In this document: in pieces, positions 43,296 through 53,725 of the stretch
Layout: every line of letters begins with the position of its first letter
How positions within the stretch are numbered: position 1 is the stretch's first letter
Assembly: GCA_024516035.1 (NCBI GenBank)
Contig: CM044959.1
Coordinates: 12,475,031 to 12,539,030 of the forward strand
Source of the DNA: Bactericera cockerelli
Lineage: Eukaryota; Arthropoda; Insecta; Hemiptera; Triozidae
Direction of reading: 5' to 3'
Length of the DNA: 64,000 bases
Translations under genes and position numbers: made by a program
The notes under the pieces: model-generated
What the model saw: the letters and a program-made list of their open reading frames with translations, nothing else
Database searches by the model: none
What the model was told of the DNA's origin: nothing

Positions 43296-44252
43296 TCATG
43301 AGTTTTGAGTTCCTTGTGCCTCAGTACCAGTCGAGCCATTGCTCAAGATTTGAGCCGTGGAGTTGACCTTGTCCTCCCTCTTGGCGGGTGCGTCTCTCAG
43401 ACCCTCGGCCTGTCTCCTGGTACCTATGCTTTTGGTACCAGTCGAGCCATTGCTCAAGATTTGAGCCGTGGAGTTGACCTTGTCCTCCCTCTTGGCGGGT
43501 GCGTTTCTCAGACCCTCGGCCTGTCTCCTGGTACCTATGCTTTTGGTACCAGTCGAGCCGTTGCTCAAGATTTGAGCCGTGGAGTTGACCTTGTCCTTCC
43601 TCTTGGCGGGTGCGTCTCTCAGACCCTCAGCCTGTCTCCTGGTACCTATGCTTTTGGTACCAGTCGAGCCATTGCTCAAGATTTGAGCCGTGGAGTTGAC
43701 CTTGTCCTCCCTCTTGGCGGGTGCGTCTCTCAGACCCCTTGCCTGTCTCCTTGTACCTATGCCATCGGTAGAAGTTGCGCAGTTGCTCAAAATTTTGAAC
43801 CGAGTGCTGGACTTCGTACCTCCTTGGCTTGGGTGCTTCCTTAGACCCCTTGCCTGTCTCCTGGTACTTAGGCCATTGGTAACAGTCGAGCCGTTGCTCA
43901 AAATTTTGAGCCCTGGGCTGGACTCGGTCCTTACTTGGTTTGGGTGCGTCTCCTTAGACCCCTTACCCGTCTCTTGGTGGTTAGAACCCCTGGTATCATT
44001 CGAGCCGTTGCTAAAATATTTGATCTGTGGGTCGGACTCTTTCCCTCCTTGGCTTAGGTGTGTCTCTCTAGACCCCTCGGCTGTCTCCTGGTACCTATAT
44101 CTTTGGAACCAGTCGAGCCGTTGCTCAGGATTTGAGCCGTGAAGTGGTTCTTCGTCTGCCTTTCGCTTGGGCGCGTCTCCCTGATGCCCTGATATTGCAT
44201 CGTTGCTCAATAATTTAAGCCGTTCAAGAGTCAAAATACAGCCAATACTCAC
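43296..44252 (-). CDS. 318-codon open frame of 37-residue repeats; probably not a gene
   Basis: From an ATG at 44252 the minus strand is open across all eight repeat units, including the diverged ones. Each unit reads approximately ILSNGSTGTKSIGTRRQAEG then LRDAPAKREDKVNSTAQ. The product would be hydrophilic and basic with no known domain. It is notable that the frame survives in diverged units, where indels and stops would be expected. However, the plus strand is also largely open, which points to composition and period instead of selection. It lies inside the 5.6-kb element and could be part of that element's own protein. Confidence 0.15.
   Translation of the reverse strand: MSIGCILTLERLKLLSNDAISGHQGDAPKRKADEEPLHGSNPEQRLDWFQRYRYQETAEGSRETHLSQGGKESDPQIKYFSNGSNDTRGSNHQETGKGSKETHPNQVRTESSPGLKILSNGSTVTNGLSTRRQARGLRKHPSQGGTKSSTRFKILSNCATSTDGIGTRRQARGLRDAPAKREDKVNSTAQILSNGSTGTKSIGTRRQAEGLRDAPAKRKDKVNSTAQILSNGSTGTKSIGTRRQAEGLRNAPAKREDKVNSTAQILSNGSTGTKSIGTRRQAEGLRDAPAKREDKVNSTAQILSNGSTGTEAQGTQNS
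43315..44200. repeat. 111-bp tandem array, four close plus about four diverged copies
   Basis: Close units carry GGTACCAGTCGAGCCATTGC at 43434, 43545 and 43656, exactly 111 bp apart, with a first unit from 43323. Rightwards to 44200 the same order of words continues with heavy divergence. As 111 is divisible by three, frames stay open on both strands: a 179-codon plus frame and a 318-codon minus frame. Confidence 0.92.
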
Positions 44253-44295
44253 TGTTTGCCTAGTATTCTTGTCAGATGTCTACGGCAACATCTTT

Positions 44296-44505
44296 ATAAT
44301 AATTCTCCTAAGTGGAAGTTATCCACCAGGCGAGGTTAATGCTCAAAGCATTTTCTACCACCTAACCCTCGGAGTCTTATCATTATGTGGTCACAAACTC
44401 AAATTAATGAGGAAAAAATTCATGCACTGGGCGGGATTCGAACCAACGGATCCATACGCCACCTGGATTACCAGACTAGCGCGTTATCCACTTGACTACC
44501 AAAGC
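44296..44505 (-). mobile_element. tRNA-derived SINE family B inside the 5.6-kb element
   Basis: Full family B copy on the minus strand: head complement GCGGGATTCGAACCAACGG on plus, GCGCGTTATCCACTTGACTA, and the whole body. It interrupts the region between the 111-bp array and the decayed ORF. Confidence 0.88.
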
Positions 44506-44609
44506 TCGATAGTCTTTGGGAGCTCTCTGTGACCTTCCATCTGACAATGACGTCCTGTCTCGACTGAAGGATGTGTCAAAAAAAAAAAAAAAAAAAGTTT
44601 CTACCTGAT

Positions 44610-45660
44610 GGCTGGTGAGATTGGACGCTGATCAACTCGATCGACTTAGGCTTTGAAGTGGATGCAACAGTCCTTAACAAGCTTCGATTCGCCCTCCCCA
44701 CGCTAGATATAGCTCGGGCTTTTGATCCAAGTGCGTCAGTCTTGAAGGAATACCACTATAGAGATATGGAAAAGCAGATCCGTGGATCATCGCAGTCATA
44801 CGATATCATGGCTCAGGCTGTAGCTCCTCTAAAATCGGAGCTCATTTCTCGTGAAGCAGCGGACAGAATCCTGGTTGGAAATGTTTCCATACCAGTCTCC
44901 AGATAATCGTCCCTGTCAACAAAGTCTCCGGAAGATTCTGGGACACAAAAAAAAAAAAACTCTTGACAATCGCTTCCAAGTACAAAAGGACTTCCAAGCC
45001 ATGAATTTTCTCTTCATGAGGCTCCAGCCGACTCATGTTCAACTGATCGTCCAAAACGATGAGTCGTCGGCGTCTGACCCTTCGGAAGCCTAGGATTCTG
45101 AGGGTGACTATTCTCTTCCGGAAGCCCCTCCCCTGTAGGGCGAACACGAGGAAGTTATAGCGACTCCAGACCTTCCGTTCGATGTCACCCCCTGCGTAAA
45201 AGAACGTGAGCCGGATGTTCCTCTTCCATCTCCTGAAGCCGAAATAAATGGCCGCAAATATCAGAATCTCAATTCTACAAGTTGGAACAGCATTAGATAC
45301 ATGGTATCTTCGCTCGTCTGCAGCCGAATTCGGAAAGGCCCAGCCAAGTGCATGAGCGGATCTCCTAGCTAATATGAACGGAGCTTTTGGGATATTATCC
45401 CACTGCATAATTCTCCAACGCCCTGCACTGGCAGACGTCACGAACAAGATCGTTGCTGTACATCCTTCTGTGAAGTCGTCAAAGAACGATCTGATAAAAG
45501 AACTGCCCTCGGAAGATTCTGCTTCCGAGGGTCTTCTTCAGTACGTTAGCGGAAAGAGATCCCAAACGATTGCCAGTCGGAGAAGCGATTGCCTCCTTCG
45601 GAAGACTAATTTTTTGAGCCCAAGGCCTTACTTGAAGCTGTGAAATCACACTCTTCTTCT
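44610..45660 (+). pseudogene. Decayed coding-like region of the 5.6-kb element; family unknown
   Basis: 44621-44904 is an open plus frame (LINSIDLGFEVDATVLNKLR ... EYHYRDMEKQIRG ... ISREAADRILVG). The likely continuation lies in another frame from about 44890 (NRFQVQKDFQAMNFLFMRLQ), then after two stops an acidic, proline-rich stretch (EEVIATPDLPFDVTPCVKER, then EPDVPLPSPEAEINGRKYQ). A further segment at 45374-45640 reads IILQRPALADVTNKIVAVHP. The varied amino-acid use suggests a former protein broken by frameshifts and stops, perhaps a structural or gag-like ORF, but no family is recognised. The 201-220-codon minus frame across the same region is judged a shadow. From 44896 on it is present three times. 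Confidence 0.4.
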
Positions 45661-46493
45661 TCTCATCCTCGCCCACGACCTCAGAGAAGCCGCACTACGA
45701 GGATACTTGTCCCCCCTTCGTTCGTGGGTTTATAACCTTTTAGATATTAAAAAAAAAAAAAAAAAATCAAATCAAAGATGCAGTTCACTGGATATTCCAG
45801 ACCTGCCCATATCTTCAAGGGTCAAAGTCTAGGCAGTTTCTAAAGCAGTGATTGCCAATTGGAACACGACAGCTCTGAAGGAGGCAGGAATCATTGCTTC
45901 CTCCGGGAGCCTACGTTCTTCTGTCAACTTTGACTTGTCAAGGACAAATATCCCCCTTGGGCAAATTGGCGATCCACGTCAACTTTTATGAGGCATTACT
46001 GTCGCAAAATCGAGTTTCAAAAGACTCCTCTGGGGACTGAGGACCCCCTCTAAGCTTTAATCCGACCCTGTAATTTATACAGGCGGTGGGTAACTTCTTG
46101 TTCCTTGTGAGCAATGTCAATAATGTTATTCATTATCTTCCATGTGCATCAAATATTGTGCAAGTTCATGTAACTATGTATACATTTGATATTATTGGTC
46201 TGGTCTCCTATCCCACGGTACATACATTCCTACTTGTAATTTGTACCCTCTCGCTGTAGAATGTTATTCTTAATAATGCTAAATATTCATTTTACTCTCG
46301 TAAATGAAATTTACAATATTTTCTATAGCCTCTGTTTTGCACCAATACCTCCGCAACTTGTCTGTTTTATTTTCCGTTGTGTTCTGGAACCTGATTTAAA
46401 AAATCTCTTCCGACTATATCACAGTGTATTCCCGGCCACGAGCTGGCAGATAACAAACACATCTCAAGGTGGGTCGAGCTGCAGCTCTGACCT

Positions 46494-46855
46494 AAAATAA
46501 TACAGTTTTCTCCCCGAAGGGACCCGAAAACTGATATTTTGGGTCAAGCAAAGCTCGACCCACCCACTTAAATGCTTGCCAGCTCCGCATTTTAATTCAC
46601 TGAAGCAAGAACCCCCAGCTCGGGCCTAACCTAACCGAACTACCTGTCTTATCATGGAAAATTTCAAAAGGTTCTCATGGGAAGTTCGAATTTGGAAGTT
46701 CCCACAAGGTAAAATGGCTCTATAATGATGACGTACGAGGAAAATTAAGTCCGAAACGGTAGGGGAAGGGGGGGTACTTCTCAAGGTGGGTCGAGCTTTG
46801 CTTGACCCAAAATATCAGTTTTCGGGTCCCTTCGGGGAGAAAACTGTATTATTTT
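46494..46855. mobile_element. 362-bp foldback element with 71-bp perfect arms (copy 1)
   Basis: 46494-46564 and 46785-46855 are exact inverted repeats (AAAATAATACAGTTTTCTCC ... GCTCGACCCACC). The 199 bp at 46598-46796 are identical, inverted, to the left end of the 5.6-kb element. It looks like an internally deleted derivative of that family, inserted or formed at its right end. Confidence 0.8.
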
Positions 46856-47290
46856 GTTAATTATTGTTGATAAATACCATATTTTATTTGTACATTCAGA
46901 TCTTTTACATTCAGATATTTTTGTGTGTATCCATGGTATATCGAACCCAGGACCTTAGATAACTACACCACAGACATCCCTGAAAGAAAAAACCAAATTC
47001 CCGACATAGATCTTTTATCTACTGCTTACCTACATAAAATTGTACATAATACATGATATAGGTACTGTATAATATAAGTATGTATGTACCTGTACCTACT
47101 TTCTACATCGTCCTGGAAAATGATTGAATTTTTGTGCAATGTGTCTCGGTTTTCCACTTTGAAAAAAGTAATTAAAAAAGAAAAGCGTGGAACGAACAGA
47201 TTGTTTACTTTGAATATACAGAATGGTTCAAATGAACTACCCGGTGCTGATAATTAAAACAGGAGACTCTAAGACCTACGGACAAGAAAA
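46856..47290. other. Spacer; no gene seen (copy 1)
   Basis: 46940-46990 holds a degenerate tRNA-like stretch on the minus strand (ATATCGAACCCAGGACCTTA on plus). The rest is AT-rich; a 74-codon frame from 47223 runs into SINE and mariner sequence. Repeated in the other two copies. Confidence 0.4.
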
Positions 47291-47320
47291 GCCTTATTTA
47301 TACTGCCCGACTAGGACTTA

Positions 47321-48236
47321 CGAGGTCTGTAAATTAAGTGATGAGACTGATGCTATAACTCCTGACCTGTTCATTCTCAAACTCAAAATTTTCAAGGATT
47401 CAAGGTCAATATGTAATGAACGTTCAGTGTTAATTTGGAAGCTGTAGGTTCACTATCTCAACTTTCGTGATTATTTTCCGATAACTTGTTTTTACAGTGC
47501 GTCACGAAAATGATTAATAGAACAAAGATGTGCGATTCAGTTTTGTGTGAGACTTCGGTACAGTGCGAGTGAGACATTTGTAAAAATTCAACAGGCTTAT
47601 GGGGAGAGTTCTTTATCAAGGGCATGGGTTTTTAAATGGTTCAGGGCGTTTTCGAAGGGTCGGGAGTTGATTGAAGATGAACCCCGCAGAGGAAGACCTC
47701 CAACTTCGAAGTCTGATCAAAACATTGAAAAAGTTCGGGTTCTTGTGCTTTCTGATGGACGTTTAACAGTCAGAATGATTGGAGATGAATTGGGATTGAA
47801 TCACACAACTGTTCATCAAATTAACTGAAAATCTGGAGATGAGAAAGGTGTGTGCGAAAATGGTCCCCAAAAACCTGGTCACACAGCGATGTCAATGAAT
47901 GAGTATTTGGCCAATAACAGTATCCCTGTGGCCCCGCAACCACTTTATTCCCCTGATCTGAGTCCTTGTGACTTCTTCCTATTTCCGAGGCTTAAAAATG
48001 GACTCAAAAGACGACATTTTGGTACTCTTTAAAACATTAAATCCGCCGTGACCGACAAACTAAAGGTCATTCAGCAATCTGAGTTCCAGCACTGCTACGA
48101 AAATTGGAAAAAACCGTCTCCAGCACTGTATCAACGTACAAGGAAACTACTTCGAGGGAGATCATATTGAAATCTAGATATATTTAACCAAAAAAATTAA
48201 AGAAATTTTGTCTCATCACTTTATTTACAGACCTCG
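47321..48236 (+). mobile_element. Internally deleted mariner element (copy 1)
   Basis: The TIRs CGAGGTCTGTAAATTAAGTG (left) and CACTTTATTTACAGACCTCG (right) differ at one position and continue with ATGAGAC/GTCTCAT. TA duplications lie at 47319-47320 and 48237-48238. At 916 bp it is shorter than the usual ~1.3 kb because of a deletion within the transposase gene. Confidence 0.92.
47517..48177 (+). pseudogene. mariner transposase, frameshifted and internally deleted (copy 1)
   Basis: The N-terminus reads AIQFCVRLRYSASETFVKIQ and AYGESSLSRAWVFKWFRAFS, the first helix-turn-helix of mariner transposases. GRELIEDEPRRGRPPTS and LTVRMIGDELGLNHTTVHQI, the second, follow. A one-base shift leads into TENLEMRKVCAKMVPKNL in another frame. 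A deletion then removes about 130 codons, including the first catalytic Asp and the HDNAPAH-type second one. The sequence resumes at GHTAMSMNEYLANN and YSPDLSPCDFFLFPRLK, which holds the third Asp, and after one in-frame stop ends NYFEGDHIEI at 48177. The product cannot be active, though the TIRs could still be recognised by a relative's enzyme. The start codon frame is also broken. Confidence 0.92.
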
Positions 48237-48511
48237 TATGTGAGTCCCATTATTCTAGCAGTAAGCCCTAGGCGTATTATTACGTTTTCAAAATCCCAAA
48301 TGGGAAGATAACTTGTCCTGCCTCGGGTGGATTTCGAACCCATGGCCCCTCGATTGCCAGACCAACGCGACACCTTGACTGCTGAGCAAATGTCAGGGAC
48401 TGACTGTATAAAGTGAAGGAGATAGGTATACATAATTATACAAATAATACTTTCCTTATCTTATATGTAGAAAGGAAATGAATGTAATCACCCAAAAGTC
48501 TGTAGCTCAGT

Positions 48512-48705
48512 GTCCCGGTAGCTCAGTGGTAAAGGTCTGGTAATCCAGAGGTCGCTGATTCGAAACCCAGCCGGGACATGATATGTTATCCTCCCATTTT
48601 TACCACATAATAATACGTCTTGTGCTTACTGCTGGAATAACGGGACTCAATAGTCTTAATCGGGCAGTATAAATATGGCGATATTATTATTATTTTTATT
48701 CTTGT
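48512..48705 (+). mobile_element. tRNA-derived SINE family A, reference copy (copy 1)
   Basis: The head GTCCCGGTAGCTCAGTGGTA (A box) and GATTCGAAACCCAGCCGGGA (B box) folds as a tRNA-like end-paired structure (GTCCCGG / CCGGGAC). The body follows (CATGATATGTTATCCTCCCA, CTTACTGCTGGAATAACGGG) with the tail ATTATTATT. It lies 90 bp from the minus-strand SINE A, giving an inverted SINE pair. Confidence 0.92.
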
Positions 48706-49188
48706 TTCAAGTTTTTTTTTTTTGTTCCATTTGCAGTTCCAACTCAAGCGGTTCATCAGAAGAAGATAGTGGTGGAACTGTTGGAACTATCCTGTATACA
48801 TAGATGAGTAGAAAGAGATGGAAAATTAATTACCTTTACTCAAAGAGATTGGTTGTTCTCTTTTAGAGTACTTATTTTCATACTCTGATTTTGTTTATTT
48901 AGCGGTTACACAGTGACCGATTTGCGTTTGAGTTAGGTATTAGTAGAATAAATATAAGCTATGAATGTATTCTCACTGCGATTTCGTGGAGCATTTTGCT
49001 GTTCCCCCCATCGTCGGCTTGAGTAGAGGTAGCATTGCGAAATAGAGGAAGCAAAAAAGTAGTTGCGCGTTTGTACAAAATGTACTGTACCTACCTACCC
49101 CTAGCGACAATCATTGCCATTTAAGGCAATCAAGTCGAGTGGTCGGGACTCAACGGTTCACGTCCAGGTTTTCCAAAAAGATTTGAGT
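48706..49188. other. Spacer; no gene seen (copy 1)
   Basis: Contains GGTGGAACTGTTGGAACT and a C6 run near 49005. No element recognised. Repeated in the other copies. Confidence 0.4.
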
Positions 49189-49445
49189 GCACGATTAGCT
49201 CAGTCGTAGTATATTCGCTTGCCATGCGGAAGGTCCCAGGTTCGAACCCCAGAACGGACAAAGATTTTGTATTCAAAATTTGGTTACATTTGTTTGTAAG
49301 GGATAGCTTCCGGTGCACTCGTGTTGGCCCAGCACCTAAGTTGAATTAGGAAATATTGTGTCACTTCTCGTCCATCAGAGAAGGGAGGCAATGAGGCATA
49401 CTGCGGGATGGGCAAGCTACAACACAGATTACAAGCGTCTACTGA
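49189..49445 (+). mobile_element. tRNA-derived SINE family E, reference copy (copy 1)
   Basis: The head GCACGATTAGCTCAGTCGTA, the anticodon arm CGCTTGCCATGCGG and the B box AGGTTCGAACCCC strongly resemble tRNA-Gly(GCC). The body includes GGATAGCTTCCGGTGCACTC and CTTCTCGTCCATCAGAGAAG. It directly abuts the transposon arm at 49453. Confidence 0.9.
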
Positions 49446-49452
49446 GAGTATA

Positions 49453-50110
49453 TACAGAGTGTCCACTTTTAATGTGCGCCATAGGAAAAATACATGTAAA
49501 AACAGTTTTTCTTGTCTCAAAAGTCGCCATTAAGTATTTTAGTTAAACCAAATATGTTAACTCATGTATTTTTATCTGAAGAATCCACTGGTGGTAATTT
49601 CATACACCTGGGACTTACAGTTAAAAAGTTAAGGGTTCGAAATCCGAGAAATATGTTATGTTTGAAACTCAACATTTTTGTACAATTGGATACTCTATTT
49701 TATGTATTTTTTCACGAGAAATTGATTGGTAATATTTTCAATAACCTGGGGTTTACAGTTAAAAAGTTTTGGGTTCGAAACCGAGTAATTGCGTTATGTT
49801 TGAAACGAAACATTTTTGTACATAACTGAATAAATAGTCTATTTTATGTATTTTTTCACGAGAAATTGATTGGTAATATTTTCAATTACCTGGGGTTTAC
49901 AGTTAAAAAATTCTGGGTTCGAAACCGAGTAATTGCGTTATGTTTGAAACTCAATATTTTCGTACACCTGGATACCTGGTTTTACTGTTATACCCTATTT
50001 TAGCATTCTTTAACTTTATTTGTGTCTTTTTCAATAGAAATAACGATTTCTGCTTCTTTTGTCCGTAGAAGACCTACTGAAAAAAGGCGTGTTTTAAACT
50101 TTGATAATCG
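49453..50110 (+). mobile_element. Left part of the satellite-armed transposon (copy 1, truncated by the triplication)
   Basis: Begins TACAGAGTGTCCACTTTTAA and contains three ~144-bp arm repeats (TTTACAGTTAAAAAGTTTTG units). It is cut at TTTAAACTTT, where the unit junction GATAATCG begins. Identical to the left end of the complete element at 59880. Confidence 0.9.
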
Positions 50111-51708
50111 TCTCCAGATAATCGTCCCTGTCAACAAAGTCTCCGGAAGATTCTGGGACACAAAAAAAAAAAAACTCTTGACAATCGCTTCCAAGTACAA
50201 AAGGACTTCCAAGCCATGAATTTTCTCTTCATGAGGCTCCAGCCGACTCATGTTCAACTGATCGTCCAAAACGATGAGTCGTCGGCGTCTGACCCTTCGG
50301 AAGCCTAGGATTCTGAGGGTGACTATTCTCTTCCGGAAGCCCCTCCCCTGTAGGGCGAACACGAGGAAGTTATAGCGACTCCAGACCTTCCGTTCGATGT
50401 CACCCCCTGCGTAAAAGAACGTGAGCCGGATGTTCCTCTTCCATCTCCTGAAGCCGAAATAAATGGCCGCAAATATCAGAATCTCAATTCTACAAGTTGG
50501 AACAGCATTAGATACATGGTATCTTCGCTCGTCTGCAGCCGAATTCGGAAAGGCCCAGCCAAGTGCATGAGCGGATCTCCTAGCTAATATGAACGGAGCT
50601 TTTGGGATATTATCCCACTGCATAATTCTCCAACGCCCTGCACTGGCAGACGTCACGAACAAGATCGTTGCTGTACATCCTTCTGTGAAGTCGTCAAAGA
50701 ACGATCTGATAAAAGAACTGCCCTCGGAAGATTCTGCTTCCGAGGGTCTTCTTCAGTACGTTAGCGGAAAGAGATCCCAAACGATTGCCAGTCGGAGAAG
50801 CGATTGCCTCCTTCGGAAGACTAATTTTTTGAGCCCAAGGCCTTACTTGAAGCTGTGAAATCACACTCTTCTTCTTCTCATCCTCGCCCACGACCTCAGA
50901 GAAGCCGCACTACGAGGATACTTGTCCCCCCTTCGTTCGTGGGTTTATAACCTTTTAGATATTAAAAAAAAAAAAAAAAAATCAAATCAAAGATGCAGTT
51001 CACTGGATATTCCAGACCTGCCCATATCTTCAAGGGTCAAAGTCTAGGCAGTTTCTAAAGCAGTGATTGCCAATTGGAACACGACAGCTCTGAAGGAGGC
51101 AGGAATCATTGCTTCCTCCGGGAGCCTACGTTCTTCTGTCAACTTTGACTTGTCAAGGACAAATATCCCCCTTGGGCAAATTGGCGATCCACGTCAACTT
51201 TTATGAGGCATTACTGTCGCAAAATCGAGTTTCAAAAGACTCCTCTGGGGACTGAGGACCCCCTCTAAGCTTTAATCCGACCCTGTAATTTATACAGGCG
51301 GTGGGTAACTTCTTGTTCCTTGTGAGCAATGTCAATAATGTTATTCATTATCTTCCATGTGCATCAAATATTGTGCAAGTTCATGTAACTATGTATACAT
51401 TTGATATTATTGGTCTGGTCTCCTATCCCACGGTACATACATTCCTACTTGTAATTTGTACCCTCTCGCTGTAGAATGTTATTCTTAATAATGCTAAATA
51501 TTCATTTTACTCTCGTAAATGAAATTTACAATATTTTCTATAGCCTCTGTTTTGCACCAATACCTCCGCAACTTGTCTGTTTTATTTTCCGTTGTGTTCT
51601 GGAACCTGATTTAAAAAATCTCTTCCGACTATATCACAGTGTATTCCCGGCCACGAGCTGGCAGATAACAAACACATCTCAAGGTGGGTCGAGCTGCAGC
51701 TCTGACCT

Positions 51709-52070
51709 AAAATAATACAGTTTTCTCCCCGAAGGGACCCGAAAACTGATATTTTGGGTCAAGCAAAGCTCGACCCACCCACTTAAATGCTTGCCAGCTC
51801 CGCATTTTAATTCACTGAAGCAAGAACCCCCAGCTCGGGCCTAACCTAACCGAACTACCTGTCTTATCATGGAAAATTTCAAAAGGTTCTCATGGGAAGT
51901 TCGAATTTGGAAGTTCCCACAAGGTAAAATGGCTCTATAATGATGACGTACGAGGAAAATTAAGTCCGAAACGGTAGGGGAAGGGGGGGTACTTCTCAAG
52001 GTGGGTCGAGCTTTGCTTGACCCAAAATATCAGTTTTCGGGTCCCTTCGGGGAGAAAACTGTATTATTTT
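51709..52070. mobile_element. 362-bp foldback element (copy 2)
   Basis: Second copy of the 46494-46855 element inside tandem unit 2; no difference was noticed. Confidence 0.8.
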
Positions 52071-52535
52071 GTTAATTATTGTTGATAAATACCATATTTT
52101 ATTTGTACATTCAGATCTTTTACATTCAGATATTTTTGTGTGTATCCATGGTATATCGAACCCAGGACCTTAGATAACTACACCACAGACATCCCTGAAA
52201 GAAAAAACCAAATTCCCGACATAGATCTTTTATCTACTGCTTACCTACATAAAATTGTACATAATACATGATATAGGTACTGTATAATATAAGTATGTAT
52301 GTACCTGTACCTACTTTCTACATCGTCCTGGAAAATGATTGAATTTTTGTGCAATGTGTCTCGGTTTTCCACTTTGAAAAAAGTAATTAAAAAAGAAAAG
52401 CGTGGAACGAACAGATTGTTTACTTTGAATATACAGAATGGTTCAAATGAACTACCCGGTGCTGATAATTAAAACAGGAGACTCTAAGACCTACGGACAA
52501 GAAAAGCCTTATTTATACTGCCCGACTAGGACTTA

Positions 52536-53450
52536 CGAGGTCTGTAAATTAAGTGATGAGACTGATGCTATAACTCCTGACCTGTTCATTCTCAAACTCA
52601 AAATTTTCAAGGATTCAAGGTCAATATGTAATGAACGTTCAGTGTTAATTTGGAAGCTGTAGGTTCACTATCTCAACTTTCGTGATTATTTTCCGATAAC
52701 TTGTTTTTACAGTGCGTCACGAAAATGATTAATAGAACAAAGATGTGCGATTCAGTTTTGTGTGAGACTTCGGTACAGTGCGAGTGAGACATTTGTAAAA
52801 ATTCAACAGGCTTATGGGGAGAGTTCTTTATCAAGGGCATGGGTTTTTAAATGGTTCAGGGCGTTTTCGAAGGGTCGGGAGTTGATTGAAGATGAACCCC
52901 GCAGAGGAAGACCTCCAACTTCGAAGTCTGATCAAAACATTGAAAAAGTTCGGGTTCTTGTGCTTTCTGATGGACGTTTAACAGTCAGAATGATTGGAGA
53001 TGAATTGGGATTGAATCACACAACTGTTCATCAAATTAACTGAAAATCTGGAGATGAGAAAGGTGTGTGCGAAAATGGTCCCCAAAAACCTGGTCACACA
53101 GCGATGTCAATGAATGAGTATTTGGCCAATAACAGTATCCCTGTGGCCCCGCAACCACTTTATTCCCCTGATCTGAGTCCTTGTGACTTCTTCCTATTTC
53201 CGAGGCTTAAAAATGGACTCAAAAGACGACATTTTGGTACTCTTTAAAACATTAAATCCGCCGTGACCGACAAACTAAAGGTCATTCAGCAATCTGAGTT
53301 CCAGCACTGCTACGAAAATTGGAAAAACCGTCTCCAGCACTGTATCAACGTACAAGGAAACTACTTCGAGGGAGATCATATTGAAATCTAGATATATTTA
53401 ACCAAAAAAATTAAAGAAATTTTGTCTCATCACTTTATTTACAGACCTCG
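52536..53450 (+). mobile_element. Internally deleted mariner (copy 2)
   Basis: 915 bp. Identical to copy 1 except for one A fewer in the run before CCGTCTCC near the 3' end. That puts the C-terminal peptide NWKNRLQHCINVQGNYFEGD in one frame, so copy 1 carries an extra frameshift. Confidence 0.92.
52732..53391 (+). pseudogene. mariner transposase pseudogene (copy 2)
   Basis: Same frameshift, deletion and stop as copy 1, apart from the intact run at about 53320. Only the third catalytic Asp remains. Confidence 0.9.
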
Positions 53451-53725
53451 TATGTGAGTCCCATTATTCTAGCAGTAAGCCCTAGGCGTATTATTACGTT
53501 TTCAAAATCCCAAATGGGAAGATAACTTGTCCTGCCTCGGGTGGATTTCGAACCCATGGCCCCTCGATTGCCAGACCAACGCGACACCTTGACTGCTGAG
53601 CAAATGTCAGGGACTGACTGTATAAAGTGAAGGAGATAGGTATACATAATTATACAAATAATACTTTCCTTATCTTATATGTAGAAAGGAAATGAATGTA
53701 ATCACCCAAAAGTCTGTAGCTCAGT

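Larger units (their letters stand above)
40867..46499. mobile_element. 5.6-kb element with terminal inverted repeats and internal satellites; class unknown
   Basis: The left end TATTTTAGGTCAGAGCTGCA then GCTCGACCCACCTTGAGA (from 40867) is repeated exactly, inverted, at the right end (to 46499). In order the interior holds a 137-bp satellite (41235-43075), a unique spacer, a 111-bp array (43315-44200), a SINE B, and decayed coding-like sequence (44600-45750) with an A17 run at 45750. In addition, 199 bp of the left end (40887-41085) recur, inverted and identical, inside the foldback module just right of the element. No transposase, integrase or recombinase motif was recognised. A clear target duplication was not found, so the true ends may differ. 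Its right 1.6 kb is the start of the 5.2-kb triplication. Confidence 0.6.
47291..48420 (-). mobile_element. SINE family A split by a mariner insertion (copy 1)
   Basis: 47291-47320 (TTATTTATACTGCCCGACTA) and 48237-48420 (GTGAGTCCCATTATTCTAGC, head complement GTGGATTTCGAACCCATGG) are the 3' and 5' parts of one minus-strand family A SINE. They rejoin after removing the mariner and one TA. Confidence 0.85.
44896..50110 (+). repeat. 5.2-kb tandem unit, copy 1
   Basis: Starts at TCTCCAGATAATCG inside the 5.6-kb element and ends in the left arm of a transposon. It contains the right end of that element, the 362-bp foldback, a SINE A split by a mariner, a plus-strand SINE A, a SINE E and a transposon arm. 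Compared with copy 2 one extra A at about 48107 was seen. Confidence 0.95.
52506..53634 (-). mobile_element. SINE family A split by mariner (copy 2)
   Basis: Same nested arrangement as at 47291-48420, with the mariner at 52536-53450. Confidence 0.85.

Noticed and set aside
44842..45447. 201-codon minus-strand frame, extended to 220 codons in tandem copies 2 and 3
   Set aside because: It runs antisense to the plus-strand coding-like segments of the element, has no recognised domain, and its C-terminal end differs only because it crosses the tandem junction.
40867..46499. DIRS-type or Helitron retro/rolling-circle element
   Set aside because: Inverted ends and internal repeats invite the comparison, but no reverse transcriptase, tyrosine recombinase or Rep/helicase motif was seen and no hairpin-plus-CTRR end was found.
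47223..47447. 74-codon frame repeated in all three tandem copies
   Set aside because: It crosses SINE A and mariner TIR sequence; repetition reflects the triplication, not conservation.
48512..48580. tRNA gene candidate (repeated at 53726 and 58939)
   Set aside because: A and B boxes are good, but the sequence continues into a SINE body and ATT tail shared with other copies, so it is a SINE head.
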